A stretch of DNA of 64,000 bases from Campylorhamphus procurvoides (lineage: Eukaryota > Chordata > Aves > Passeriformes > Dendrocolaptidae): positions 372,001 through 436,000 of the forward strand of contig WBMV01002651.1 in the NCBI GenBank assembly GCA_013396655.1, in the 5' to 3' direction. Shown here one piece after another: positions 24,165 to 37,400 of the stretch. Under the pieces are notes generated by a model. That model worked only from the letters and a program-made list of their open reading frames with translations. It ran no database searches and was not told where the DNA came from. The position numbers and the translations under genes were made by a program. Positions within the stretch are counted from its first letter, which is position 1. The number at the start of each line of letters is the position of its first letter.

Positions 24165-24966
24165 TCCTGGGTAGAACAATTTCATCAACAAGGGAAGTGC
24201 TGGTTTCTGCACCTGGGATGGGGCAATCCAGGATGTTTGTACAGACTGGGGAATGAGATGCTGGAAAGCAGTGCCATGGAAAGGGACCTGGGGGTCCTGG
24301 TTGATGGCAAGTTTAATATGAGTCAGCAGTGCCCTGGCAGCCAGGAGGGCCAACCATGTCCTGGGGGGCATCAGGCAAAGCATTGCCAGCCGGTCGAGGG
24401 AGGGGATTGTCCCACTCTGCTCTGCACTGGATGGCCTCACCTTGGATATTGTGTGCAGTTTTGGGCACCACAATACAAGGAAGATGTGAAGCTATGGGAG
24501 AGTGTCCAAAGGAGGACAATGAAGATGGTGAAGGGCCTTGAGGGAAAGCTGTATGAGGAGTGGCTGAGGGCAACTGGCCTGTTCAGCCTAGAGTAGAGGA
24601 GACCAATGGGAGTTCTCACTGCAGTCTACAACTTCCTCATGAGGTGGGGAGGAGGGGCAGGCACTGATCTCTTCTCTGTGGTGACCAGTAACAGGACCCA
24701 AGGGAATGTCCTGAGTTGTGTCAGGGGAGGTTTGGGTTGGATATTAGGAAAAGAGGTACTTCACCCAGAGGGTGGTTGGGCACTGGAACAGGCTCCCCAG
24801 GGCAGTGGTCACAGCACCAAGGCTGACAGAGTTCAAGAAGTGTTTGGACAATGTGCTTTCAGGCACATGGTGTGACTCTTGGGGATGGTCCTGTGCAGGA
24901 CCAGGAGTTGGACTCAATGATCCTTGTGGGTCCCTTCCAACTCAGAATATTCTGTGATTCTGTAAA
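24165..24966 (+). mobile_element. CR1 LINE, 3' 0.8 kb with remnant of reverse transcriptase ORF2 C-terminus
   Basis: The 5' half translates in pieces to the C-terminal part of CR1 ORF2, downstream of the reverse transcriptase palm: LHLGWGNPG, then RDLGVLVDGKFNMSQQC, then VCSFG/VQFWAPQYK, with reading-frame changes between about 24330 and 24460. Further on comes [19 protein letters not shown], the conserved C-terminal segment of many LINE proteins, near 24780-24840. The element ends with the avian CR1 terminus (two ATTCTGTGATTCTG-like repeats) at about 24966. It is 5'-truncated and cannot code for an active enzyme, because frameshifts break the frame and the endonuclease and catalytic domains are missing. 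It is close in sequence to the minus copy at 33964-34402. Confidence 0.95.
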
Positions 24967-27900
24967 CTGGGAATGGGTATGACTGAAGTATTCACAGTGA
25001 CCCATACAGTTCTCATACATTTTCCTCCAGCACATTATTGTCAGAGGTGCAGTGGTAGTACAGGAAGACATGCCCAAATCTGATTCTCTGTAAGCCAAGT
25101 CAGATGGAAAGGGATGCAAGAATAAACTGTACAAAGTCAAATCATCTAAAATGAAGGGTGAAACACCACAATTTCACTGCAGCCCCCATGAAACCATGTC
25201 TACTTTGATGAGTCTGACTTGACACCCCTCATTCTTGCCTGTATTTTCTCCACAGGCATATTCAACAACAGAAATTGCCAACGGCCTTCAGGCATGACAT
25301 TCTCCCCTCCACTGGTCTATATCTGCATCTGTGGTACTACTGTTTGTAGCACAGTAATAGAGAGAAGCAAAATATTTGCCATTTTCTTTCCTCCGCAATT
25401 TAAATCTACTTTCTGGCTGCAGAAGCAAATTCATATTAAACACATAAGTACCATAAAAGCCCTAAGACTTAGGCATGATGAACTCAAGGGAAGAATGTGA
25501 TTCTGCACTAGCAGAAAGTACAGCAAGCAATTACAACAATGACTACAAATATTTTATGGGGAAGATTTACTGGCAGACCTCCACAGAGCCCTGTAATCCC
25601 TAGCACAATTTGTTGTGATCTTATTAAAGGAAGATAACCTTTTGGCAATTGTTTGTATAAGATGATAGTAATTGCTCATGATAAAGAGCCTAATTAGTGG
25701 AAGACAAAGTATTAAATTGAAGAAAGTGAGAGCAAAATACATTCTGTACAATTCTCAAGTTTTTTAGAAGTTGATAAAATGGAAAAAAAAAGTCTTATAA
25801 TTGAAAAGAGCACAAGAAAATATTTAAGGAAACAGAGGATGGGGATTGCAAAAAACACTTTCCAGACAGCTGCAGATAGCAGGACAACACTGCACACATA
25901 TTTGACTTTCCCTTGGGTTGTTCGTGGGTTTCTTGTTGGAAATGGAAACAACTGTGATATACACAGACTTCTAATGAAATGTTGTAATGGAGTCCTTTGT
26001 TACCGTGTGACTGGGACACTGCATGACCACGTGCTTTGCTTTACTCAGAAAAGATGCCTGAGGAATTTTAATCAAACGCAAACACAACACAACATGCAGC
26101 GTAACCAAAAGTAATCTGTGATGTGTTGTCTTGGACAAAATGTCCTCCTAAAAAGTTAGCAGTTTCTCACCTTAAATCAAAAGAAATCCCAAGTCCTAAA
26201 ACATGCGATAAATTCAGAAGCACAGAAATATGAGGATTGTCAAGCATGAAGGCAAGGATAGGCAACAAATGCTCCATGCCTGTAGGTGCTCAGAGTTGCC
26301 ACAGCAACCGAGATAGGCTGGAGGAGGCAGGAAGCAGCAAGGAGATATCTAGGACTGCATTGCTCACACCCTCCCATCCTGCAGCTTGTACACTCCACTT
26401 AGTGTTGGCAGCTCTGAGACACCTAAACTCCTGAGGAAAGACCAAAGAAACATGCAGATAGAACCAAAAAATATCCACCAAATACTAAGTGGACTTTGCA
26501 TTGCCTTGAGTTCTGCAAGTGACAGCTCCCGGATCAATTTTTAGGCGCTTCTACCCACTAAAAGAAACAGTGCACTAAACAGCACACCTCAGCCAGCAGT
26601 TAGGTGCTGATCCCAGCTCTGTGTCAGGTTGAGCTTTTCCTACCAAACCATACTGGTTTGCATACAGATACTGTCAAGAGCATGCTTGAGGGGAAGAAGC
26701 TGCACGAGAGTGACATCCCAAGCTCTCCCCCAACAAGGAAGACCAAGACAGATACTTTGAACATACGCATCTACCAGGCAGCTATGGACAGAACAGAAAT
26801 AAAGTCACAGCTCACCACGTTCTGGCCTGCCCCTTAATTACATGCAGACAGCACACACTAACAAAACACTTAGAGCTCAGTGCCTTTTCAGGTAGTAGCA
26901 ACTGCTGCTCCAGGGTAGCAAAACTGATTAAAGCCAAACCATGGTTGGAAAACAGAAGCCCTAGTATTAAACAAAAACATGCAACCACATTGTTCATCTG
27001 GCTGTAGGAAAAATTGTAAGAAAAAAACTCCCTTCAAAACAACAAGGAGCAGCAAAAGGCTAACTCATCCCAGAACAGGAGATGACATGCATATGAGCTC
27101 CCCACAGCTGATGGCTACCTGCAGGGCTGGCAAAGAGAGTGAAACTGGGCCTGACATGCGAAAGCAACAAACTTCAGGGAAGTGAAGTCATCATCATGCA
27201 GCTGAACTCTGTTTTTCATTATTTAGATCCTGAATTGGCAAGGTGCAAAAGCGCAAGAACACAACTTGGACAGTTGGGTCAGGAATGTGCATATACATCA
27301 GCACTCTAATTTATGCAGTGGTTTATGCAATACTTAATCACAAATAGAAACAGCACCACATTCACTATGCAACAGTAATCTGTGGGATCAGAAAAATGCA
27401 CCTAGAGGTAGAAGATGCAGACACATGTCCCTTCTGGGTTCCACTAAGCAGAGACACCTGCCCAGCTGCCTGCCCTGAAGTGCCCATGACCCCACGTCCC
27501 AGCAGGAGGGGTGCTGCTCCCCCAGCTCTGCGCCAGGAGCTCTCAGACCCGCAGCTGAGCGGAGCAAACATCCGGGAGCTGGTGCGTGGCCTGTGCACAG
27601 GGCCCACATCTGCCTCTGCCCAAAGGGAATAAGTGTTTCATGGAGGCATTGCCTCCAGATGGAAAACTAGTCTCTAAAGCCAAAGAGAACCCGGAAATGT
27701 ATCTCTCTGCTTGGCCTGGCCTCAGAGCCTAATGGGAGACACTCATGGCAGACCTGGGCTTATGCCAGGAGCAGTCTGAATGCAGAGCTTTCTTCTTCCT
27801 TTACACAGCAACTAGTTTGAGGTTTACATTCATGATCCTAAGCACACTCAGACACAAAAAGGGAACATAGAAACCAACCTGTAGGACAGTTAAGGAAGGT

Positions 27901-30900
27901 GGCAGAAGGAACTGGAATCTCATCTCTTCTCTTGAATGGAGTTACCAGATCTCCAAGAAAAAAACCTGATAATCTAAGGCAACATGCAAGCCTTGAGACA
28001 ACGCACATTTTGAGCACATATAAAGAAACAGTGCTATCAAAGGACCAAACCCAAGCCCTGCTGAAGCCCAAGTGAGTCCTGTAAGGCTACCAGGAGCTAA
28101 TTTTGCAAACCTGTGAAAAACTTCAAATGCTAGCAAGATTTCTATCTACAACAAACAAAAGAAATCCTGCTCATCTCTGAGTGTCAGTAAGGGCAGGCAG
28201 CCATACAAAGGACCATATTGTGTATGTGGCCAGCTAATTTTCATTTAGCTGCTTTTCTCTAACTAAAGACATTTTTGTTAATTGGAAACCATTCAGGAAG
28301 CAGGTCATAGATAAGCCCTCAATAGAAATCACAAGAACAAGATACTTCTGATAAACAGGAATAAACATTTCAAGGCCTGGTTATAGCATATATGCATGCA
28401 CATGTACAAAGACAGGTAGAAATTATTTGTTCAGGGACCAATCAGAAGTGGTAAATAATATCTATGCAGCATTCAGCTGGACCAACTGCTTTCCTGTCTC
28501 CCACTTTTCCTCTCCTTCAGTCAAGAATCTGTTCAGAGCAGTTCACTGACAGGGATTCCAGATGAAAAAGCTTCCCCCTCTTTGTAATGCATCCTTAAGC
28601 ACTACCCGTGAATCCCACTTGCCAGCTCAGAGGCAAAACAGCCAGCACAGGTCAGCAGCATCCTCAATCTGCATGTGACATTGCACATCAGCTGGGTAAG
28701 ATATGGCCCAAATGTGAAAAGCCAGTCGTGCAGCAATTACTTGTACCATCTCCTATGCACCTGAAGAATTTGCAAGTGGGGCTCCTGTGAATGCTCCTCC
28801 CCCAGCAGGAACTTTGAAACAAGGCTACAAGAGGTTGCAGAGATGGTTTCACAAGACCCCACTTGCCTAATTGGAACCAGAAGCATATTTTTCTTAGCAA
28901 CTGACGTCTCAAGAGATTCACTGCTTTCTGAAGTACAAAGCATGTGTGCAGGGAAATTCGTGGTCTCTCATATGACCTTCACATCTTTCATAATCATTCC
29001 GGGGAGAAAAAAAAGTGTCAGCCCTTGGCACATCAGGTGTCCTTTTTCTGACTAAAATGGGATGTCTCTTTTGTTTTCTCTTAACAACTGAAAATTATTA
29101 TCTTCCCAAGAAGTAGTGGCATACTCATTTTTTTCAGTGTCCTTGTCTCTTGTATCTTTAGTCTCTAGAGCAGTAAGTCATGGAAGCATTAAATCCATTG
29201 CTATTCCCAACCCGAAACAGTTAACTGAGCTTGGTTCTCCTCCTCAAAAACGTTAAACCAGCATTTTAAATTAGTATTAGTTATCACAATTTATACTGTG
29301 CTATTTGTCACAAGCATTACCACATTTCTTTTTGAAACATTACCCTGCAAACTGGAAGTGGCTGAATGAAGTGTTTTACTTGTACAACTCCCAGTCTTAG
29401 ATTAACACTTAATGGCCATACTGCTCCACTCTTTATATCCTGTGTGCTGAGGCAATGCCAATCATAAAGTGGCTGATACTTCAAGCAAAGCATAAATAAT
29501 GTAGCTGTAAATTTAAATGATGTTCTAACTGTGCAGTTTAAGATGGGTTGTTTACAAGCATTCACTTAAGAAATAGGCCAGGGTTTAAATACTGAAAAAA
29601 ACCAGAGAGATCCGCTTAAGAAACATATTTGCCTTATTTTAAGGTCAGCATTTAAACATTCACATCTGGTAAACATTTTATTTATGTAGTATGGCATATA
29701 AAACACTAAAGACAGATCCAGTTGCTATTTTAACTCAACTTTCACGGCTTTAAAATATGGCCGTACTTTGAAACAGTAATACGTAGTCATGTATTAGCAA
29801 TCATTAGCAAGGCTAGGGGAAAATTTCTATAGCTCTACAGCAACAGCTGAAGCTGTTCAAAGAAGGTAGAATGTGTAATTCAGTGAGCTGTCCATCTTTA
29901 CATCAGCAAATAATATATTTCAGTAGCTACCACACAACTTAACCACCATCCACCCTTAGCTTAAATCCAGTAGAGGACAAAACTGTAGAACTCCTTGACA
30001 CCTGAATCAAACTGTACACTGGGGCCACCATAATCTATTGCCTTCATCACTATAATTCCACTTTTCTGGAAATGACTGCAGTCCTGCAAGTCCTTTGACT
30101 TACTCCAGCAGAGGCTGGGGACTGCCACAGGCAGTGGGTAAGTGATACCTCCACCTCAGGTACTCTCAGCATCACGTCAGAAGACCATACCGCCCAGGAA
30201 GCAGATGAGTGGTGGGAATGTGCACTAACAGGGACTGAGAAGTTAGGCTGCTGGGAGATGACTGAGTGTTATTTGCACTTGCTCTGGTCCCTGCTGTTCG
30301 TTGCCAGTGCCCCCCAAGCCAACTGATGCTGCATTAGTAGCACAGCCCTAGCGGGCAGCAGTATGGGCTGCTGGGTCAAGAACTAAACTTGCTCACAGGC
30401 AAATGGGAGTGTGAGAGGCCTTTACATCTGACTGAGGTCTGCATGCACACACCTATGGGGACTGAAACACCATGGCATGTCTGTACTGGATGTCTGCTTG
30501 TTGAAACCATAAGGAATATATATCAGTGTTCAGCCATTTGTTCATCAAGTTAAGAGAGGAGGAGGTGAGCTATCTTCACTTTCCTTACATTAACTTAGCA
30601 CTTTTATAATGCAGCAAGTCAATACAGGACACAGAACATTACCATGTGCAAATGTGGCTCACACTGTTGAGTAATACTGCTATTTTAAACCCTCTGCTGC
30701 TAAGCAACACTGACAGTATGGTTAGAACATTTTGGAAAAACCGAACACTTCAGCTCTTCTCCCCCAGCCCCACATGTAAAAAAGCTGCTCCTGCACTGCA
30801 CTTATATCCAGAAGCTACTCAAAGATGGGGCTTCAGTTTTTATCAGGCTAGTTCTCCTCAGCACTGCAAGGACCCTGGTCCTATTTGTGCAGAGGCAGCC

Positions 30901-33900
30901 CCTTCAGAGATGCACAAATGTGGCACCTCAATCTGTATTTAAGCACCCCAAAGGCACCATTCCTGGAAAGGCTCTGCAGTCTGCAGCTTGTGCTGGGCAC
31001 CCACAGCTAACAAAGAAATGAAAAAAATTGCCAATTCCCTTAGTTTAAGAGCAACACAGTCTGAGACCACCTCCAAATATTGTGCTTACCTGAACTATCT
31101 GAAACAGGGCAGTTTATGCCCCTTCTTGTAAGAGCTAGAAGGGTATTTGTGACCAGCACTGCAAACCAAAGAGTAATTGCTGACTGCTAGCAAGAAAAAT
31201 TTCCAATGCTGGTAGAGCAACAAGGACAGATGAGAGCGAAAGCATGGGTAAAGCACAACATTTAATGTCTTAAGAGGCAGCCAAAAGAAAACTTGGTGAA
31301 AAGCTTTGGTGAAACTGCATTTACTATGCTGAGAAATACCTATTTTAAATCTTTCTATTTACTTACACTTCAGTAGGAGAAGGGGTGAAAATGAGCTTAG
31401 AAGTCCCTAGCCCAGGGGCTTGCCAGCACTTAGTCCCTTTGAACCGATCTCACAGTGTGGAGGAATTTTGCACTTTTCTGTATCAAGCAAGCACTGCAAA
31501 ATGGCCCATTAATTTGATTTCCTCTTGGATGGAATGTTTCACAAGGCTTGACTGTGTTTCCTCAGGCAGAAGTGTATCTCTGAGATGTGACTGATAAAGA
31601 AACATTGCCTAATTCTGACAGAATATATTCCAAACTTTTCATAAGCTTACTCCTCTCATTGTTATTCTAATTTATTCCAGCGTACTTCATTTTGCTACAG
31701 ACATTAGTGAGGTTACAAATATTCATGTCTCTTCAACTATTAATTTTATGGCATCTTTCACTTCATCGTATATTTACCCATCTATTAACTCACATGGATG
31801 ATTTCATTGCTAATCATTTCTTCTAACACCCTTTTAGACATTTGTGACTTCAATCCTGAAGATGTAGGTGGCTGGAAAGATTTGCTTGTCTTTCTCCTCC
31901 CTCCTGTGATCTAAAATTAAAATTATGTGACCAGGACAGCATGCCTCACATCCTATACTTCTTTGACAGAAAGCACAGGTCTAGACCTAATTTTCCACCA
32001 AAAAAGTCAATCACTGAAGAATGGCAAGGCAAAGCTTCTTTTATGTAGGCACACTACAGCCTCTTGGGGTGAGAGTGAGCAAAGACAGATGCAGAACCCA
32101 CATTTGGGTATCATAAAGGTATCATAATGGTTTGAAAGAAACCCAAACTTGTTTATCTTCCAGTTGACTAATTTTTATTGCAATTTTGGCAGATGAGAAC
32201 TATGGCACTGTGTAATTATGCTGCAGCTGAAAAAGGTTTTCCCACCTATGGATAGAGTCTCTTTGGACTATTCTCTGCTTATTCCAAATTAAGGTCCAAC
32301 TGCCCACTTTCTGTAATCAACAGCGCCTAGTAATGCTAATCCCATCATGTATGTCTCTCTGATCCGCAAAACAACTATCTCCATGATCAAATGCTGTAGA
32401 AGACATCACTCAAGTGCAGTGGCTTTAAGCCTGCAGTATTTAAAAGCCCTCTTCAGCTATCGAAAGGCAACTCTCTTCTATCATTTCATCACGACACACT
32501 GCAAAACAAGATACTACAGCATGACTAATGAATCCCTGAATTCCCATCTGCCAACACAAGTCAGTCAGTGTTTCACCCACTCGCTCCCAACTACTTCACA
32601 CTCCAAAGTGTCTATAGAGCTCTGCACCTGATCTGCCTCAAAACAGGATGGCTGAGAACGGCAGCAAACACCACCCAATCAAATCCTCCTGGCAGGGCAC
32701 CGGACACTATTGCTTGCTTATACTGTTAGACAAAAGGTTATTTCTGATACCTTTCTCTTCTCTTGTTCCACTGTCAAGTTTCATTGGCTGTAAATCACAA
32801 AGACCACAAAGAGTTCACGTTCATTGCCATGTCCTGTATCAAGGTTTACCTTCAGGACTGCTGGAGTATGACATAGTCACAGATCATTAGCTAGTATGAC
32901 TTTCTTGCAACTTTCCTGCTTCACTAGCAATCTCTTCTTTACATTAAAACCCTCAAAAAAAAAAAAAGAAAAGGAAAAAAATAAAGCTTTCTTTCTGAAG
33001 TGTTTCCTGACAAATTTAAGGATAAAAAATTGAGCAGTTAATTTAGATACACTTAAAACAATGCATCTTTCAAAGTCCAAACTATTGAAAGGGGGAGGCA
33101 GAGTGGGAGTGATGGAGCTCATTCTCCTCTGCCTACTTGAGTTGTTACTCAATGATCTGTGAGCCCAATAAGTCAAAACGATCCTCATTTTCTCTGTTCC
33201 CTCTCCCTTTTCCTCTGTCTGTCAGCAGTGGGTCCCTACCAAAGCTGAATCAAACACCACTAGAGCTTCGCTGACAGGCAGAACCCAGAGCACAGATACT
33301 CAATAACAGCAGGATAAAAATCAACTCAAAGAACCAAGAAGGAGAATACACAGCCATTTTGATGCAAGTTTGCTCCACCCGGTGAAATGCAAAATTGCAA
33401 CCCATGTGCTGAGGGTATCTTGCCTACTCTGCAGTTCTGCTGTGTGAGGGTATTCTCGTTCTGTTGAGAAGCAGCCATATGCTGTAAGCTGTCATGATCA
33501 GCAAAGGTATTACTGCATTAGCACCTACAAAGCTCAATTAGGGAGAAGTCTCCTGCTGTGCCAGCAATGTCAGAAAAGAAGAAAGCAGACTGCTGTCATC
33601 CTAGACTGAATCCTCTGTTACACAAACAAATTGCAGGAGCTAAACTAAAAAATACCAAAACAAACAAACAAAGAAATAACAGATGGGAGAGAATATCCCT
33701 TGACTAAAAGGATAAAGTAGTAGTGAAATCAGGGCACAGTTTATCAAAATCTGAGACTTTAATCAGATGTTCAAGATCACAGCCAGCCTGATGGGGAATG
33801 GGATGTTTAGCTAAGCTTTGCCTTCCAAACAGGGAGATCTTTCCACATGTACATGGCACCCTTATGAACCACCAAAACTGTGTGCAAAAAAAAAAAAGGC

Positions 33901-33963
33901 ACAATGAAAGTCAGCAGAATTGAGTAAGAATTCAAATCTAGGTGGTGTTAGAATACCTTGTTT
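24967..33963. other. no gene recognised
   Basis: Nine kilobases between two inverted CR1 copies. I find no repeat family, exon or RNA gene that I can support. A slightly GC-richer patch at 27400-27620 gives overlapping frames of 73-80 codons on both strands without family resemblance. A 13-base A run within an A/G tract lies at 32955-32984, and a short CAAA tandem near 33656-33680. Confidence 0.55.
32955..32984 (+). repeat. A-rich tract
   Basis: Thirteen A followed by GAAAAGG and further A runs. On the minus strand this is a long T-rich tract ending in GAG, acceptor-like in form, followed by about 24 open codons; no gene is inferred. Confidence 0.8.
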
Positions 33964-34402
33964 CACAGAATCACAGAATATTCTGAGTTGGAAGGGATCC
34001 ACAAGGATCAGTGAGTCCAACTCTTAGCCCTGCACAGGACCATCCCCAAGAGTCACACCATGTGCCTGAAAGCACATTGTCCAAACACTTCTTGAACTCT
34101 GTCAGCCTTGGTGCTGTGACCACTGCCCTGGGGAGCCTGTTCCAGTGCCCAACCACCCTTTGGGTCAAGAACCTCTTTCTAATATCCAACCTAAACCTTC
34201 CCTGACACAACTTCAAGCCATTCCCTTGGGTCCTGTTACTGGTCACCACAGAGAAGAGATCAGTGCCTGCCTCTCCTCTTCCCCTCACAAGGAAGTTGTA
34301 ACTGCAATAAGGTCTCCCCTCAGTTTCCTCCTCTCCAGGCTGAACAGACCAAGTGCCCTCAGCCACTCCTCATACGGCTTCCCCTCAAGGTCCTTCACTA
34401 TG
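33964..34402 (-). mobile_element. CR1 LINE 3' fragment, well preserved
   Basis: Read on the minus strand it gives CR1 3' sequence from a 'GLEG...PYEE' type region through [19 protein letters not shown] to the terminal ACAGAATCACAGAATATTCTG end (here inverted at 33964). A 131-codon minus frame (34366-33971) is the CR1 C-terminal region and is not a host gene. It shares the same 3' subfamily signature as the + copy at 24165-24966, so the two form an inverted pair about 9 kb apart. The 5' part is truncated at about 34402. Confidence 0.95.
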
Positions 34403-37400
34403 CATTAAAAAGGTTCACATGCAGAAAAAACATGTATCATTCACATGCATAAAAAAGGAAAAACTATTTAATCAAGTTGTTGAGCTTTTAGTAACAGTCC
34501 AGCAGCAGGTTAGCTAAGAGCAGTCAGAAGCTGGCATTTTACCACTAGAAATCCTACTAGTGTATGCATGGGATTCTGCAATTAAGAAAAGGGTTGTTTT
34601 TTCCACTTGTCACTTCTTGTTCACCAGGATGCAAAGGTCAAATGTGGCTCAAACAAGTAGCAACTACTCCATCTTGGCAGAGAAAAAGTCAGTGGGAGCA
34701 CACTAGTCATACTGTCATGAAGATGCAAAGGACAAGGGAAAGACAATGGCAGTCATTCATTTTTTTAAAATGACGTGCTGCAGCAAGATTTTGGGCAGCG
34801 CTTCCCTTAACAGAATGCAGCAAATATGATTGAATACCCATCCCCCCTTCTTTCACTTGATTTTCCAAATAGAACAAACAACAAATGCTAAGCAGCATCA
34901 CTCATCCTCCAAAAACTCTTTCAAGAGCACCTGGTTATAGAGAATGATGCCTGGACTCTCGATTTCTGATGCATCATAACCAAATCTGTCACAAACAAAG
35001 GAAAATATTCTTCCTATGAAACTGGGAACAATTTGTTTCCATAGCAGCAAGGACAGTGATGAGCAACTCTGGCAAACAGCTTGAGAATTATTAGGAGCGC
35101 AATGTGAATCAGATGATTTACATACAACATAAATAGTGCAGGAGGTGAGAACAAGCAATAGCCTTTGAAGTATATGAGAATGATAGAGCCAATCATCAGA
35201 CCTAGACTTGTCTCTTTCCCTTTCATCCCTGTGCACAGTCAGGAGAAAAGTGTCACTGCAGATGGATAAACAGCCCTGGAGGAGATACGATGGCGCCTCT
35301 GAATCATAATCCCAAAGCACACTTGCAACAGCCAGTATCTACATGACAAAAGCAGCAATTTAAAAAATTTTCAAAGTCGGGGTAAACTTTGTTTGATCTA
35401 TGCTCTGCAACACTGTCAGCTGTTACCTGAAACAGTCTGACAGACACTGTACTACTCTGCTTGCGGAAGCTGCACATCTAAAGCAAAATCCATTCAAAAC
35501 TGCTTTTTGTCAGTGAAACAAGTGTTATCCATCCTCAGCTTTGAGGGGACTGGCACCAAAGTTCAATGCAACACAAACCCATGAGGAGAACCCAAGTCAG
35601 GCACCCAGTCATCTCACCTGAGCACAGAATTTCACACTCTCCCTCGTCCATTTGTCCATAAATGCCTTATTTGATTGGAGGACCCACCTCAAGAGTGTTG
35701 GGTCTTAGCTCCATAAAACCTTGAACTAGAATTTTGGTTCCAAAACCAACTGAACTAGACACATCAACGGTCATCCAGCTGCAACAGTTTCTGAAACAGG
35801 ACACTTGCTGAAAATCCCCAGATTCCATAACATTTAAAGTACAAAAAAGTTACACATCATCTAAATGTTTCTACACTGTGATAGAAAATTAAACTCCCTC
35901 TAAAGTTTTTCTACATGAATTCACTTCATTTTGTTTATCATTAGTGCTGAAAATTGCTAGCAGGCACATTTTGAGAGCAATACTGCTAAAGCCATTATGA
36001 CACTGCAACCTTGTAGGCACCTTGAAGACTGAGTAGCATCCTGGCTATGCCAGGGCTAATCCACTTAAGAAAATCAAGATGAAATTCCTTACTTGACATT
36101 TCTGAGAACAAAGTGACAAAATTTTAACAAATGTGTCATTGAAGGTGCTCTATATAAGTTAACTCAGAAAGTTTTCATGGAGATTATATGAAGTCTGCAG
36201 GGCAGATTGTACCCATACACCTAACTGAAAAAATCAGGTGGAACAACAAAATGTCTTGCTGTCCCTGTGAGGTTCCTCAACCCCACATTAAACAGTAAGA
36301 AACCTCCCCTCAACTACATAGAGACAAGTTTTGAAAGAAGCTAGACCTGATATCTTCCTGTTTGGGGAATTATCTTATGCAGCCGTCAACTAGTCTTCAA
36401 ATAATAGCATGGGAAGATAAGCACTATGAGGGTGCATCCGTCCCCTAGGAAATAAATATGTCCATATGTATGCACAGAGAAAAAAATATCTATAGCATGA
36501 TGTTTGTGGGAACAGGGGAAGAGGAATTTCATGTTGCTTAAAAACATGTAAGTAATGATGCCCAGCTGTGTCAAAGCAATAGCCTGGTATTCTGACTCAG
36601 ACGATGACAAAAGCAGATGTTAGAAAGATCATGTGTCTGACCATTTTTTGCATCTCTTTCCCCTTATACTCCCTGAGGATTTGGAATTGCTATATTAAAG
36701 CTGCTAGTGGGCACTTGGAACTTAGCACCAAAATTTTCCCTAAAATCCTGAATCCTTTCCTACTTGTAAATTACAGCCTTCCAAAATTAACCCTCACTGT
36801 GACAGATCTTGAAGAGCTTGATCATCATCAGTGCACAAATTTCAGCAATTAAAAAAGCCTCAAAACAAGACACAGGAAGCTATCTGCAACTCATTCACAT
36901 CTATAATGAATTTTTCTTTTGTTATCTGTGTCCTTCAAAGGGAAAAGAATCCTTATTTAATTCATTTCCTATTTGTTAATTTGGAATCACTTGAAGTTGA
37001 ATTCTATTAAAAATTACTGAAGCCAAGCCAATGTGCACTGGGGATCCTGGCAGAAGAATGTGGGTGCATCTTTTTTTTTTTTTTCTTTCTAAATGGCATG
37101 AAGGCCCTTTCCAGGAAAGAATATTTTTACATTTCATTGCCCTATTTTAACCCACCTTTTTGTACTTGTTCTTCCTGAATTCACACTGTTAAGCCACATT
37201 TCATTGTTTCCACAGCATTACAGCACTACAAAGAACCAAGGGGTTGCCACCATGGTATCCCATAAAGTCAAGCTCACCCACCTGAGTTTGCTGCAGCTCT
37301 GATGCAGCTGCAACCACCATGCTTAGCCACAGTCAAGAGCCAAAAACAAACCTTAGGCCTTATTCTCTTGAACATATTTGAATAAAGCAAGGCTGTTGAT

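Noticed and set aside
32877..32960. Possible terminal exon on the minus strand after a T-rich tract
   Set aside because: The tract is a simple A/T homopolymer and the 24 open codons after it match nothing known.
33971..34366. 131-codon minus-strand frame resembling a protein
   Set aside because: It is the C-terminal reverse transcriptase region and 3' end of a truncated CR1 element, not a host gene.
34898..35320. 140-codon minus-strand frame with hydrophobic runs
   Set aside because: No family resemblance, no acceptor or donor support that I could see, and length within chance expectation.
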